Shown piece after piece: positions 1-8,638 of a DNA stretch of 64,000 nucleotides. Origin of the DNA: Stieleria sp039821165 (GTDB taxonomy: Bacteria; Planctomycetota; Planctomycetia; Pirellulales; Pirellulaceae). Position 1 is the stretch's first letter. Every line of letters begins with the position of its first letter. Location: contig JBCBOT010000004.1 in the NCBI GenBank assembly GCA_039821165.1, positions 1 through 64,000 of the forward strand, written 5' to 3'. Under the pieces are notes generated by a model that saw only the letters and a list, made by a program, of their open reading frames with translations, was not told the DNA's origin and did no database searches. A program made the position numbers and the translations under genes.

Positions 1-33
1 ATAATACAATCCCCCCCTCCCCCCGAAGCGATC

Positions 34-1338
34 ATGACCCACCGCATCACTCGTCGCGGCTTCGCGACCAGCACTTCTGCTCTCGCCGCCGCCGCGATGA
101 CACTTCGTCCCCACCAGTTGGCTGCGGCGGAGTCCAAACCGCGAGCCAAAGTCGAGCGAATCGGCATCGGCGCCATCGGATTGCGTTACCAAGGCTCGGT
201 GATCACCCGCGAAGCCTCGGCATTTGGTGATGTTGTCGCGATCGCCGATGTGGATCGGCATGTCCGTGAACAAGCACGGGCCAGCTTTGGCAGCACGCCA
301 CGCATCTTCGAAGAGTATCAGGACTTGTTGGCTCGCAAGGATGTCGACGTCGTTTTGATAGGTGCTCCCGATCACTGGCACAGCAAGATGCTGATCGATT
401 CGGTGCGTGCGCAGAAAGACGTGTACTGCGAAAAGCCGCTCACGTTGACCATCGACGAAGGCAAAGTACTCCGCGAGGTCGTCGGTTCGAGCGATCGCGT
501 CGTACAGGTCGGAACGTGGCAACGCAGCGATCATCGGTTCCGACTTGCCGCTGAGATGGTCCGTGCGGGCCGCGTCGGCAAGCTTCGCAAAGTCACTTGC
601 GCGTCGAGCCCCAACCCCAAAGGTGGTCCGTTCGAAACCGCAGCCGTCCCATCACACTTCAACTGGAACCTGTGGCAGGGTCAAACACCCGACGTGCCCT
701 ACATCCCTGAGCGTGGGCACTACACGTTTCGCTGGTGGTACGAATACAGCGGCGGCAAAGTCACGGACTGGGGCGCGCACCACATCGACATCGCGCAGTG
801 GGCCATCAACAGCTATCCTGTTTCGGTCTCCACCACCGCTGAGCTTCCATCTGTCGCGAACGGCTACAACGTCGCCACCAAATTCGCCGCGACGTTTCGC
901 TACGCCAACGGCGTCGAGTTGGAGGTCAATGACACGGGTCGCAACGGGATCCTGTTTGAAGGTGACGCAGGTAGGATGTTCGTCAACCGCGGCTCGATCT
1001 CCGGTGTTCCCGTGGAACAGCTACCCAAAGATCCCTTGCCGCGTGAGTCGTTCTCGATCTACGACAACGACAACTTGGACCGGCCGGAGCGGGTGGGAAA
1101 GATTGATGCAATCAAGAACCACATGGGTAACTTGTTCGACTGCATCGAATCGCGGAAAACACCGATCTCGGACCTCGAAAGCCAACACCGAAGCGTGACG
1201 ACTTGTCACCTTGCAAACATCTCGATGCGAGTCGGCCGTGGGCTTCGCTGGGACCCCGAAGCCGAGCAGATTCTCGACGACAGGGAAGCCGCGGCAATGC
1301 AGCGACGCGAGCAACGGACCGGCTTCGAAGTCGCCTAA
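34..1338 (+). CDS. Gfo/Idh/MocA family oxidoreductase with Tat signal
   Basis: The protein has 434 residues. It opens with a twin-arginine signal (TRRGF near residue 6, then an Ala-rich stretch), so it is probably exported folded with its NAD(P) cofactor. A Rossmann motif (GIGAIGLRYQGS) lies near residue 45, the family EKPLT motif near residue 135, and the GAHHIDIAQW stretch typical of this family near residue 240. Such proteins are dehydrogenases or redox glycosidases acting on sugars and inositols; planctomycetes carry many exported copies. The substrate cannot be read from sequence. It stands alone, and the region after it is a repeat-bearing gap. The ATG follows a C-rich stretch with no clear ribosome binding site. 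Confidence 0.9.
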   Translation: MTHRITRRGFATSTSALAAAAMTLRPHQLAAAESKPRAKVERIGIGAIGLRYQGSVITREASAFGDVVAIADVDRHVREQARASFGSTPRIFEEYQDLLARKDVDVVLIGAPDHWHSKMLIDSVRAQKDVYCEKPLTLTIDEGKVLREVVGSSDRVVQVGTWQRSDHRFRLAAEMVRAGRVGKLRKVTCASSPNPKGGPFETAAVPSHFNWNLWQGQTPDVPYIPERGHYTFRWWYEYSGGKVTDWGAHHIDIAQWAINSYPVSVSTTAELPSVANGYNVATKFAATFRYANGVELEVNDTGRNGILFEGDAGRMFVNRGSISGVPVEQLPKDPLPRESFSIYDNDNLDRPERVGKIDAIKNHMGNLFDCIESRKTPISDLESQHRSVTTCHLANISMRVGRGLRWDPEAEQILDDREAAAMQRREQRTGFEVA

Positions 1339-1379
1339 TTGGATAGCGACGTTCGGGTCTTCGAGAATCCGAAGCGTTT

Positions 1380-1650
1380 GAGCCTTTCAGGAAACCCGAA
1401 GCATGAGTCTTGAAGTTGCGCTTGCTGAATTTTGGTAACCCGAAACACAAGTGAGGGGATGACTTAGCTCGACAAACAGCTCGTTTACGAGATCGCCGCG
1501 CTGACGTTTCGGGTTTCCATTGAAACCGAAGGAAAACGAAGAAATGCGAGCGATACTTGCCAAAAAACGCAACTTCAAAAAGTGTGAACGAGAGAACAGC
1601 TCAAAGAATCCCCCGCTGACGCTCTGACGCTTCGGGTTACCTTCGATTCC
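1380..1650. repeat. Intergenic dispersed repeat (GGTAACCCGAA family), four partial copies
   Basis: The 397-base gap between the oxidoreductase and the DJ-1 gene has no convincing gene. It contains four copies, in both orientations, of a core reading GGTAACCCGAAGC or its complement: near 1387 (AAACCCGAAGC), 1433 (GGTAACCCGAAAC), 1505 (GTTTCGGGTTTCC) and 1627 (GCTTCGGGTTACC). The same core recurs in the gap at 7300-7440. The copies near 1433 and 7420 share flanking bases as well, which supports a dispersed family rather than chance. Confidence 0.7.
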
Positions 1651-1735
1651 TATCGACTAATTCAAGAGTCACAACTTTCCACTGCTACCCCAAACAGAGT
1701 GGCGTTGCCAAGCTAACCTTCACCACGAATCAATC

Positions 1736-2311
1736 ATGAGCCAAGACAAAGTTCTGATCATCATCGGCGACGCAACTGAGACGCTCGACACGATGTATCC
1801 ATTTTACCGTCTGATCGAAGCCGGGTTTCAGCCGGTTGTTGCGGCACCCGAGAAGCGGCTTTATCAGCTCGTGCTCCATGAAGTGAAACCTGGCTGGACG
1901 ATCACCAAGGAATGGGAAGGCTACACGCTGAAGGCGGACGTCGCGTTCGCCGATATCCAAGAGGAAGACTACGCGGGGATCTTTTTCAGCGGCGGACGAG
2001 CCCCTGAGTACATCCGTTATGACAAAGACCTCGTTCGCGTCACCAAGTACTTCTTCGAACAGAACAAACCGATCGCCAGCGTGTGCCACGGTGTCGAAAT
2101 TCCCGCTTACGCCGATTGCGTTCGCGGTCGCAAGATGGCGACGGTCCCGAAGTGTCAGTTCGACCTTGAAGTCTGCGGCGGGATCTTTGTGAATGAACCC
2201 TGCGTGATCGACGGCAACCTTGTCAGCGGCAGAACGTTTCACGACAACGGGCATTTCGTCGGACCGTGGATCGAACAGCTCGAAGCTGCGCGAAACGCTC
2301 CGGTCGCTTAG
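1736..2311 (+). CDS. DJ-1/PfpI family protein
   Basis: The 191-residue protein has the class I glutamine amidotransferase-like fold of the DJ-1/PfpI family. The nucleophile elbow is SVCHG, with Cys117 and the adjacent His118; Glu15 in the N-terminal GDATETLD segment is the acid that usually sits beside the reactive cysteine. Members act as deglycases, chaperones, proteases or stress proteins, so the exact reaction is open. No signal peptide is visible, so it is probably cytoplasmic. It is a single gene, with repeat DNA upstream and a DUF971 gene 84 bases downstream on the same strand. Confidence 0.88.
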   Translation: MSQDKVLIIIGDATETLDTMYPFYRLIEAGFQPVVAAPEKRLYQLVLHEVKPGWTITKEWEGYTLKADVAFADIQEEDYAGIFFSGGRAPEYIRYDKDLVRVTKYFFEQNKPIASVCHGVEIPAYADCVRGRKMATVPKCQFDLEVCGGIFVNEPCVIDGNLVSGRTFHDNGHFVGPWIEQLEAARNAPVA

Positions 2312-2395
2312 TGCGGTAGTAGAATGTCACGAACAGCGTGACTGACGCCTCGCGCTTCGTCGCTCACCCTCCTCTCGTCTATCCTAAACACCCTC

Positions 2396-2719
2396 ATGGA
2401 CGTTCACCCGACTTCAATCAGCCGCGATGGCGACGCCGCGATCCAGATCGCATGGAGCGATGGTCGCGCGACCCGCTGGACGGCAGCGGCACTTCGGAAA
2501 GCGTGCCCCTGCGCAACCTGCCGTGAAAAGCACAAGAAGAGTGAAGAGCCGGCTGCGCCTTCATTGGGTCTGCCGGTCCTGAGCGCCGCCGAGGCCCAGC
2601 CACTTTCGATCGCGTCGATGCGACCGGTTGGCAACTATGCGTATAACATCGGCTTTAGCGACGGGCACTCGTCTGGTCTATTCACTTTGGAGCTACTGTA
2701 CGCCAACAAGACGGAATGA
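2396..2719 (+). CDS. DUF971 domain protein (gamma-butyrobetaine hydroxylase N-terminal-like)
   Basis: This 107-residue protein matches the DUF971 pattern: a short beta-rich domain with a WSDGRATRW segment near residue 20 and a cysteine pair (CPCATC) near residue 39, followed by a second half ending in a YNIGFSDGHSSGLFTLELL block. The domain is found at the N terminus of gamma-butyrobetaine hydroxylase and as a stand-alone protein near Fe-S cluster genes (ApbC/Mrp) in other bacteria. Here it is stand-alone with no such neighbour. A role in metal or Fe-S handling is inference only. Confidence 0.85.
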   Translation: MDVHPTSISRDGDAAIQIAWSDGRATRWTAAALRKACPCATCREKHKKSEEPAAPSLGLPVLSAAEAQPLSIASMRPVGNYAYNIGFSDGHSSGLFTLELLYANKTE

Positions 2720-2875
2720 AGCACGGCCCATGAACCCGAGACGCATCGGTCGTGTCTTGATAATGAGAGCGTTGAGAATCACTTGAGATTCAAGCAATGA
2801 TCTATCTGAACGGCCGTCGCTGAGCCGTGTCGTTTTTCACGCGACGACGAAGTTACATGATTCAAGAGGAAGCCG

Positions 2876-4281
2876 ATGTCGCTCCTGACCGATTTGTATC
2901 AAGTCACGATGAGCCAGGGTTACTTTCGTGCGGGAATGCATGAGCGGTCAGCGGTGTTTCATCTGTTTTTTCGTCGCGAGCCTTTCGGGGAAAGTACGCG
3001 ATCGCGTGCGGGCTTGAGCCCGCCCTTCGGTGGCTGAGCGAGTTCCGAATCGACTCGACGCAGACGGCTTATCTCGCGAGCCTGACTGGAAACGATGGGA
3101 AACCACTCTTCTCGGCCGACTTCTTGAAAATGCTCGAGTCGACGCCGTTGTCGGTGTCGGTTGATGCCATTGCCGAAGGCAGTCTCGTCTTTGCCCACGA
3201 ACCGCTGCTCCGCATTCGCGGTCCACTTTGGCAATGCCAGTGGGTCGAAACGGCGTTGCTCAACATGATCAACTTTCAAACACTGATCGCCACCAAAGCA
3301 GCCCGTGTCTGTGCGGCGGCGAAAGGCGACGCAGTACTGGAGTTCGGCCTCCGACGCGCCCAAGGTGTCGACGGAGCGTTGGCGGCCTCGCGCGCCTCCT
3401 ATGTCGGAGGGTGCGCCGCAACGAGTAACGTCGAAGCGGGATTGCGTTTCGGTATCCCCGTCAAAGGGACACACGCTCACAGCTGGGTGATGTCGTTCGA
3501 AAGTGAACTCGCGGCATTCGAGGCTTACGCGGATGCGATGCCGAACAACTGCGTGTTTCTCGTCGACACCTACGACACGATCGAAGGGGTTCGTCACGCG
3601 ATCACGGTCGGCAATAGACTCCGTGAGCGCGGCAGCGAAATGGTCGGTGTGCGATTGGATTCGGGTGACCTCGCTCGACTCAGTATCGACGCACGAAAGC
3701 TGCTCGACGAAGGAGGTTTCCCGAACGCGGCCATCGTCGCGAGCAACGACTTAGACGAACTCGAAATCGAACGGCTGAAACTGGCGGGTGCATCGATCGC
3801 GGTGTGGGGAGTCGGCACGAACTTGGTTACCGCTAAAGATCAGCCGGCGCTCGGCGGCGTCTACAAGTTGGCGGCGATCAAAAACACATCGGGCGAGTGG
3901 GTGCCCAAAGTGAAGCTCTCCGAGCAAGAGATCAAAACATCAAATCCCGGCATTCAACAGGTGCGTCGCTACCGCGATTCCAGTGGGCTCGTCGGCGACG
4001 TACTCTTCAGCGAGTTGATCGGACCCCCACAAACCGCGCCGAGTGACTGTGAATTTGAGGACCTACTGCAACCGGTTCTTGAAGAAGGAAAGCGAGTCGG
4101 CTCACCGACACCACTCGATCAATTGCGCGAACGGGCGTTGTCATCGGTCGAGCAATTGTCAGCCGATCACCGCCGTCTTCGTGGAGGACAGAGTTACCCA
4201 GTGCAGCTGGAACCGAGGCTCTTAACGCAGAAACAAACGCTGATCGAGAAGGCTCGCCGAACGGCAGGATCAAACGCGTAG
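2876..4281 (+). pseudogene. pncB: Nicotinate phosphoribosyltransferase, split by a one-base frameshift
   Basis: The ATG at 2876 follows a good Shine-Dalgarno (AGAGGAAG). It opens a frame reading LLTDLYQVTMSQGYF and VFHLFFRREPFG, the classic start of NAPRTase, which makes nicotinate mononucleotide from nicotinate and PRPP in NAD salvage. At the run of four G at 2987-2990 this frame is lost. The homologous continuation (GKYAIACGLEPALRWL) is in the -1 frame and runs to 4281, including the substrate-binding THAHSWVMSFE segment and GVRLDSGDL. One extra G would restore a protein of about 468 residues, a normal family length. Either the gene is broken or one G was lost in sequencing. An internal ATG at 3124 would give a 385-residue product lacking the N-terminal domain. 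Confidence 0.88.
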
Positions 4282-4344
4282 CGTCACGCAACCCAAATTC
4301 ACCTTTTTGACAGTGCAAATCTGGTCGTCCTTTGATTGCTAGCG

Positions 4345-4380
4345 AGCGAAACCGCCCTATTTTGCGGTACTTTTCGCTTT
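4345..4380 (+). terminator. Possible terminator after pncB
   Basis: GCGAAA/CCGC pairs imperfectly with GCGG/TTTTCGC across an eight-base loop and is followed by three T. It lies 64 bases after the pncB stop, in the 237-base gap before the NRDE gene. The stem has a bulge and the T tract is short, so this is only suggestive. I see nothing else in this gap. Confidence 0.3.
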
Positions 4381-4518
4381 AAACCCCCCATTGGCGGGTG
4401 CAGTGGGGGCGCCGACGAAGATAGATTGGCGAGCGTCGCGTGGAAGTCGGATCGTGAGATTCACCGCCATTCGGCCAGTGCTTGAGTAAAAACCGATCTT
4501 TGAAAAGAAAGCTTCGAG

Positions 4519-5298
4519 ATGTGCTTATTGGCCGTTCAATACAAGTTGGTCCCCGAAAGTCCCATCCTCGTCGCGGCGAATCGCGAAGAATATTTTGATC
4601 GTCCAAGTCTGCCCCCCTCAATCCAATCGGGTAAACCGCGGGTCCTCTGTGGGATTGACCAAAAAGCGGGTGGGACTTGGCTCGGTGTCAACCAGAACGG
4701 CCTGTTCGTAGGCGTTTGCAATCGAGCAACGGCAATGCCGCTGTTCGGACAACGTTCGCGCGGCTCACTCGTGATGGACTTGCTCCGTTGCACGTCCTCC
4801 GGCAAGGCTTTGGACAAAGCGCTCGTCGAACTCTCGGAAACGCAGTACGAAGGTTGCAACCTGATCATCGCGGACGCCAAAGCCGGCTACGCCGTGCACT
4901 CGGATCAGCGGCAACGGGTCGTCGACCTCCAGCCCGGATTGAACATCATCGGGGCACACAATCTCAATGACCCCGACGATGAACGGGTTCGAATGGCTCG
5001 TCGTCTGCTCACACTGCAAACGCTTGATTCCCCCGTCAAGTTTCTCGCGGTCGCCAGTCGCGTCTTCGCACGTGCACCTGTTGGCCCCGGTCGCCCGAGC
5101 ATGGTGATTCGGAATCAAGACTATGGAACGGTCAGTAGCTCTTTGATTGCATTGGGTGCAAAGCCACGAGACGCTATCTATCAGTTCTCCAGTGGTGCCC
5201 CCGATCAAACCAAGTACGAAGACTGCTCGCCGATGTTGCGTGACATCCTAAGTCGCGGCCTACGCGAGTCGCGAAACAAGGCGAAAGTCGGCGCTTAG
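4519..5298 (+). CDS. NRDE (TANGO2-like) family protein
   Basis: This 259-residue protein begins with the invariant Met-Cys of the NRDE/TANGO2 family, where the cysteine is thought to become an N-terminal nucleophile. The family's name-giving motif appears as NREE in ILVAANREEYFDRP near residue 20. Other conserved features are AGGTWLGVNQNGLFVGVCNR near residue 50 and GPGRPSMVIRNQDYGTVSSS near residue 195. The eukaryotic homologue is linked to haem and lipid handling; the bacterial function is not settled. It is cytoplasmic by sequence and has no operon partner. Confidence 0.9.
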   Translation: MCLLAVQYKLVPESPILVAANREEYFDRPSLPPSIQSGKPRVLCGIDQKAGGTWLGVNQNGLFVGVCNRATAMPLFGQRSRGSLVMDLLRCTSSGKALDKALVELSETQYEGCNLIIADAKAGYAVHSDQRQRVVDLQPGLNIIGAHNLNDPDDERVRMARRLLTLQTLDSPVKFLAVASRVFARAPVGPGRPSMVIRNQDYGTVSSSLIALGAKPRDAIYQFSSGAPDQTKYEDCSPMLRDILSRGLRESRNKAKVGA

Positions 5299-5430
5299 TG
5301 CCAACGTACCTAGGCGACGAGTTCGCTCTTTCTGCCGACGAGACCAATCCCTAGACTCCGCCACGTCGCTGCTTCGCAACGGATGAGAAGCAAGCGATGA
5401 CGACGGAACGCAAACAGGGAGTACGTCGGC

Positions 5431-6483
5431 ATGGATGCCCGATTCAGGGTCGGCCGCTGGATGGCGGTCGCGTTGATGGTGTTGCTTGGAGTGAACTCCT
5501 CGGCACGAGCTGGGAACGCTCGCTCCCAAAACTTCTTGGTCCACGCACCGGACCAACGGCTCGCCGAAGCCGTTGCCGAGCATGCCGAGCGACTGCGGGA
5601 CGATCTCGCAGAATATTGGCTCGGCCGCAGGCTTCCGCCCTGGCGAACGCCGTGTCCCATCGAGGTCGTCGCGGGACCTCAACTGGCGGCGGAGGGTGTC
5701 ACCACCTACACACGGCGCCCCGTAGGCAACTTTCAAATGCGCGTGAAAGGCACCGCAGAGCGGATCCTCGATAGCGTGCTACCACACGAAGTCACACACA
5801 CCGTTTTGGCCACCCATTTTGGTCGGCCGCTTCCGAGGTGGGCCGACGAAGGGATTTGTACGACAGTCGAACACACCGCTGAAAAGCAAAAGCACGAGGC
5901 GATGCTCCGGAGATTCCTCAACACTCGAAAGGGAATTCCGATGAATCGGCTGTTCTTACTGACGGAATATCCACAAGAAATGTTGCCGATGTATGCCCAA
6001 GGCTACTCCGTGTGCCGATTTCTCATTGAACAGTCCGGGCCTCGCGAGTTCATCAGTTTCCTTGGGGACTACATGCAACACCCTTCTTGGACCCAGAATG
6101 TCAAGAAGCACTACGGTTACACCTCGTTGGCGCAGCTTCAAGAACAGTGGCTTGCCTGGGTCAAATCCGGCAGTGGACCGGTCGATTCGTTTGTGAGCAC
6201 GAATGTCCGGTCCCGCAACGTTGCTCCCGCGACCACTGTGGCGATGCGAGATGCGTCGAAGAACCGAAATCGTTCCGGTTCCGACAGCTGGTACGGTCGA
6301 CAGCTGCAAGACTCGTCAACACCGGCTGCTGAGAACATCGCCGCGGGCCCGGCGACTCGCTCACTCGACCCCCCATCGGTGATTTCCAGTGGATACTACA
6401 GCGTGTCCCAGCCACGTCCCGAAGAGAGTCTTGGTGAGCGCTCGCAGATGTCGAACAACGGACAAGTCCCGGTCTACCGCTGA
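5431..6483 (+). CDS. Secreted HExxH zinc metallopeptidase (peptidase MA-like)
   Basis: The 350-residue protein has a signal peptide (hydrophobic stretch at residues 10-23, then SSARAG). The gluzincin signature HEVTH is at residues 119-123, with the likely third zinc ligand Glu140 in WADEG, the 'WxxEG' pattern of M1/M61/MA-like peptidases. A helical region follows, and then a low-complexity tail of roughly 130 residues rich in Ser, Arg and Pro. Substrates are unknown. It is probably periplasmic or surface located. A small basic protein gene follows 90 bases later. Confidence 0.82.
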   Translation: MDARFRVGRWMAVALMVLLGVNSSARAGNARSQNFLVHAPDQRLAEAVAEHAERLRDDLAEYWLGRRLPPWRTPCPIEVVAGPQLAAEGVTTYTRRPVGNFQMRVKGTAERILDSVLPHEVTHTVLATHFGRPLPRWADEGICTTVEHTAEKQKHEAMLRRFLNTRKGIPMNRLFLLTEYPQEMLPMYAQGYSVCRFLIEQSGPREFISFLGDYMQHPSWTQNVKKHYGYTSLAQLQEQWLAWVKSGSGPVDSFVSTNVRSRNVAPATTVAMRDASKNRNRSGSDSWYGRQLQDSSTPAAENIAAGPATRSLDPPSVISSGYYSVSQPRPEESLGERSQMSNNGQVPVYR

Positions 6484-6573
6484 GACTATCGTGTGTCAGC
6501 GGGATCTGGTATCGTTCGCGGTCCCGCCGAACCGGTCTCGGCAACAAAACCCACAAACCTTTGATTTTCTCCG

Positions 6574-6672
6574 ATGGCAAAGCCACACCACAAACTGAAA
6601 AAGGCCAATCACGGCCGCCGTCCGGCCAATGCGAAAGCTCGCAAGGCAAAGCGTAAAAAGATCAAGACCTGA
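6574..6672 (+). CDS. Very small, very basic protein (32 residues)
   Basis: ATG at 6574 to TGA at 6672 encodes 32 residues, roughly half of them Lys, Arg or His (MAKPHHKLKKANHGRRP at the start, AKRKKIKT at the end). The composition and the tidy spacing, 90 bases after one gene and 38 before fabZ, suggest a real gene of the ribosomal-protein-like kind (compare Thx or other short rRNA-binding peptides). I recognise the sequence as resembling short basic hypothetical proteins in planctomycetes, but this is impression, not a search. It has no membrane segment and no cysteine. Confidence 0.65.
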   Translation: MAKPHHKLKKANHGRRPANAKARKAKRKKIKT

Positions 6673-6710
6673 GCGTCGCGACTCTCTGATCTCTGAAAAC
6701 AGGCTTTGAC

Positions 6711-7244
6711 GTGCCCAAGACGGATTTCATCGTAGATCTGTCGCTGTTGACCGATTCGCCCATCGCGGACCTTGATGCGATCCGCGAATTGAATCCCCAG
6801 CGACATGAGATGGAACAATTGACCGGGATTCTTTACGAGAACACCGAAGATCTGACATGCGCCGGCTACAAGGATGTCAGTCAGGACGAGTTTTGGTGCC
6901 GGGGCCATATGCCAGGGATGCCTGTCATGCCCGGCGTCGTGCAGCTTGAGGCCGTCGCGCAACTCTCGAGTTACTTCGCCCAAAAGCACGACCTGCTCGG
7001 CGCCGAGATGGTTGGCTTTGGCGGAATCGATGGGGCAAGGTTTCGTGATGTCGTGGTCCCGGGTGACCGACTCATCGTGATGATTCGATTGACCAAGGCA
7101 AGACGCAACCGAATGATCGTTGCCGATTTCCAAGGCGTCGTCGGCGACCGACTTGTGGTCGACGGAATCATTCGCGGAATCCCATTGCCGGTTCAAGGCG
7201 TCAAAGATGTTCTCGCAAAACGGGCCGCCGAAAACGCTGTCTAG
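6711..7244 (+). CDS. fabZ: 3-hydroxyacyl-ACP dehydratase, FabZ/FabA-like
   Basis: The GTG start gives 177 residues. The catalytic hot-dog signature is plain: His66 in GHMPGMPVMPGV and Glu80 in QLEAVAQL, 14 residues apart, the spacing of the FabZ catalytic pair. FabZ dehydrates (3R)-hydroxyacyl-ACP in fatty acid elongation. The protein is longer than typical FabZ (about 150 residues), with about 20 extra N-terminal residues before the RELNPQRHEM start of the fold. Planctomycetes often have several FabZ-like proteins, so a specialised lipid role cannot be excluded. It sits alone apart from the 32-residue ORF just upstream. Confidence 0.85.
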   Translation: MPKTDFIVDLSLLTDSPIADLDAIRELNPQRHEMEQLTGILYENTEDLTCAGYKDVSQDEFWCRGHMPGMPVMPGVVQLEAVAQLSSYFAQKHDLLGAEMVGFGGIDGARFRDVVVPGDRLIVMIRLTKARRNRMIVADFQGVVGDRLVVDGIIRGIPLPVQGVKDVLAKRAAENAV

Positions 7245-7289
7245 CGTTACAGCGGACTCTGTTTTTAAAACGGCGCTGTGAGCCGTTGC

Positions 7290-7450
7290 TCGCGAATAGT
7301 TGTGGTTACCCGAAGCGTCAGACCGCTCGCGTTTCCTCGTTTTCATGGGGTTCAACGGGAACCCGACGCGTCAGTGCGTCAGCAAGGCGATCTCGTGAAA
7401 GTGCTGAGTCATTCCTCGCTCACGTTTCGGGTTACCAAAATCCAAAAGTC
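7290..7450. repeat. Second intergenic copy of the GGTAACCCGAA repeat family
   Basis: In the 380-base gap between fabZ and ruvX the core recurs as GGTTACCCGAAGCGTCAG near 7304, GGGAACCCGACGCGTCAG near 7359 and CACGTTTCGGGTTACC near 7420. Spacing between copies (about 55-60 bases) and alternating orientation resemble the block at 1380-1650. I see no gene in this gap. Confidence 0.65.
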
Positions 7451-7539
7451 GTCACTTCAATAGGTGTCAGCGAGGGTTCTTCTCAGGCGATTTCCTCGGT
7501 GACGCACACGTACTTTCCAATTGAACATGAGGGTGACAC

Positions 7540-7602
7540 ACCGGACGGCTAGCGCCGTTCCGCTAATATTTAAGCCGCCGGGCGCAAGCCCTGCGGTGCG
7601 TC
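7540..7602. repeat. Pair of REP-like palindromes before ruvX
   Basis: Two adjacent imperfect palindromes are visible: CGGACGGC-tag-CGCCGTTCCG around 7542-7562, and GCCGCCGGGC-gcaa-GCCCTGCGG around 7574-7597, separated by an A/T-rich dozen bases. Each could fold as a hairpin. They look like intergenic REP elements rather than a terminator, as neither is followed by a T tract. Confidence 0.45.
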
Positions 7603-7624
7603 ACATGTGCCTTCGAAGTCGTGA

Positions 7625-8155
7625 ATGATGAGCACCACAACTGGTGATGAATTTCCGAGAACAGGTCGCCTAGCGGCCGTCGATTATGGCACGGTCCGGA
7701 TGGGCATCGCGGTTTGCGATCCCGACCGAGTGTTGGCGAGCCCCGTCGAGGTGTACCAAGTACAAAACGATGCGAAAGATGCCGCGTACTTCACCCGACT
7801 GGCGCGCGAAGAACGACTCGTCGGATGGGTCGTCGGCTTACCGATCCACTGCGACGGAGCGGAGAGCAAAAAGAGCGTGGAGTCCCGTCAGTTCGCGCGA
7901 TGGCTGAGCGAAGAGACTCGCCTTCCCGTCCGCCTCTTCGACGAGAGATTCAGCACGGCCGCGGCGAAAGAAAGACTCTCTCCCTCTCGGAGCAGTCGAC
8001 GCAAGCGAAAAGAGCAACTGGATGCTGTCGCCGCGTTGGTCGTCTTGGAGTCGTTTCTAGAAGCCTGTCAGTACCGAGGTGAAATCGTCGGCCAAACGAT
8101 TCACCATGATGCTTCCGGCGACCAATCTCTCGACGGCGACGGAAGCTCCGACTAG
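7625..8155 (+). CDS. ruvX: RuvX/YqgF family putative Holliday junction resolvase / pre-16S rRNA nuclease
   Basis: The 176-residue protein has the RNase H-like fold of YqgF: the first catalytic aspartate is Asp20 in AVDYGTVRMGIAV, a WVVGLPIHCDG motif lies near residue 75, and a DERFST block carrying further acidic residues near residue 105. YqgF proteins process the 5' end of 16S rRNA and are proposed resolvases. The start could be either of two adjacent ATGs (7625 or 7628). The C-terminal 30 residues are acidic and unconserved-looking. The gene is single. Confidence 0.88.
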   Translation: MMSTTTGDEFPRTGRLAAVDYGTVRMGIAVCDPDRVLASPVEVYQVQNDAKDAAYFTRLAREERLVGWVVGLPIHCDGAESKKSVESRQFARWLSEETRLPVRLFDERFSTAAAKERLSPSRSSRRKRKEQLDAVAALVVLESFLEACQYRGEIVGQTIHHDASGDQSLDGDGSSD

Positions 8156-8218
8156 CGAATCGCGCCGCGACACAAGTCCGCACCGAGGCGGGCCCGCGCG
8201 ATTCGCCGAGCATTCTCG

Positions 8219-8413
8219 TTAGGCGGCTTCCGCAAAGATCGCATCGATCAAGGACTCGAAGCGGCGATCCGCTTCACGTCGTCGCTCCGCCCGCTCGGCG
8301 AGCGTCCAGGTCGACTTGATCTGACGAACCCGCTGCAAGATTTCCGCATCCGAAGGACGCGACTTGGTGGCGACGGGCTGATCGAAAACTTCGGGGCAAA
8401 TTACGGTGGTCAT
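8219..8413 (-). CDS. Small conserved-looking hypothetical protein (64 residues)
   Basis: The best start is the ATG at 8413, because a GAGGG Shine-Dalgarno sits 7 bases upstream; the longer 98-residue reading lacks support. The product begins MTTVICPEVF and then forms a charged helical region with the pattern ILQRVRQIKSTWTLAERAER, rich in Arg and Glu, and likely alpha-helical. There is no signal peptide or metal motif. I do not recognise the family. Similar short 'TWSxxER' proteins occur in planctomycetes by impression. Confidence 0.65.
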   Translation of the reverse strand: MTTVICPEVFDQPVATKSRPSDAEILQRVRQIKSTWTLAERAERRREADRRFESLIDAIFAEAA

Positions 8414-8638
8414 TTTCAATCCCTCGTGTTGAACTCGGCGACGGTGAAATCGCTCCTCATTTCCCAGCCGAACTTGGCTGCTAACGGTTTCTAGGAGTTG
8501 CACGCGTCGTGCCAATTGTCCTCTTAGACGACCGGATTATCCGAAAGTTCGCTCGAAAACGCGAAATCTTGGGAGCTTTCGCCGTCATTCCATCGTATGG
8601 ACGTGGCAAATCGGGCCACGGTTCGATCGCGAACCGGG

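Noticed and set aside
545..1198. Open frame of 217 residues inside the oxidoreductase gene
   Set aside because: It overlaps a clear family gene completely, has an unnatural Arg/Ser/Thr-rich composition and no start context.
2987..3023. Programmed -1 frameshift signal in pncB (GGGGAAA followed by a hairpin)
   Set aside because: The heptamer is not in the zero frame needed for tandem slippage, so a mutation or sequencing error is the simpler explanation; it is kept only as a check item.
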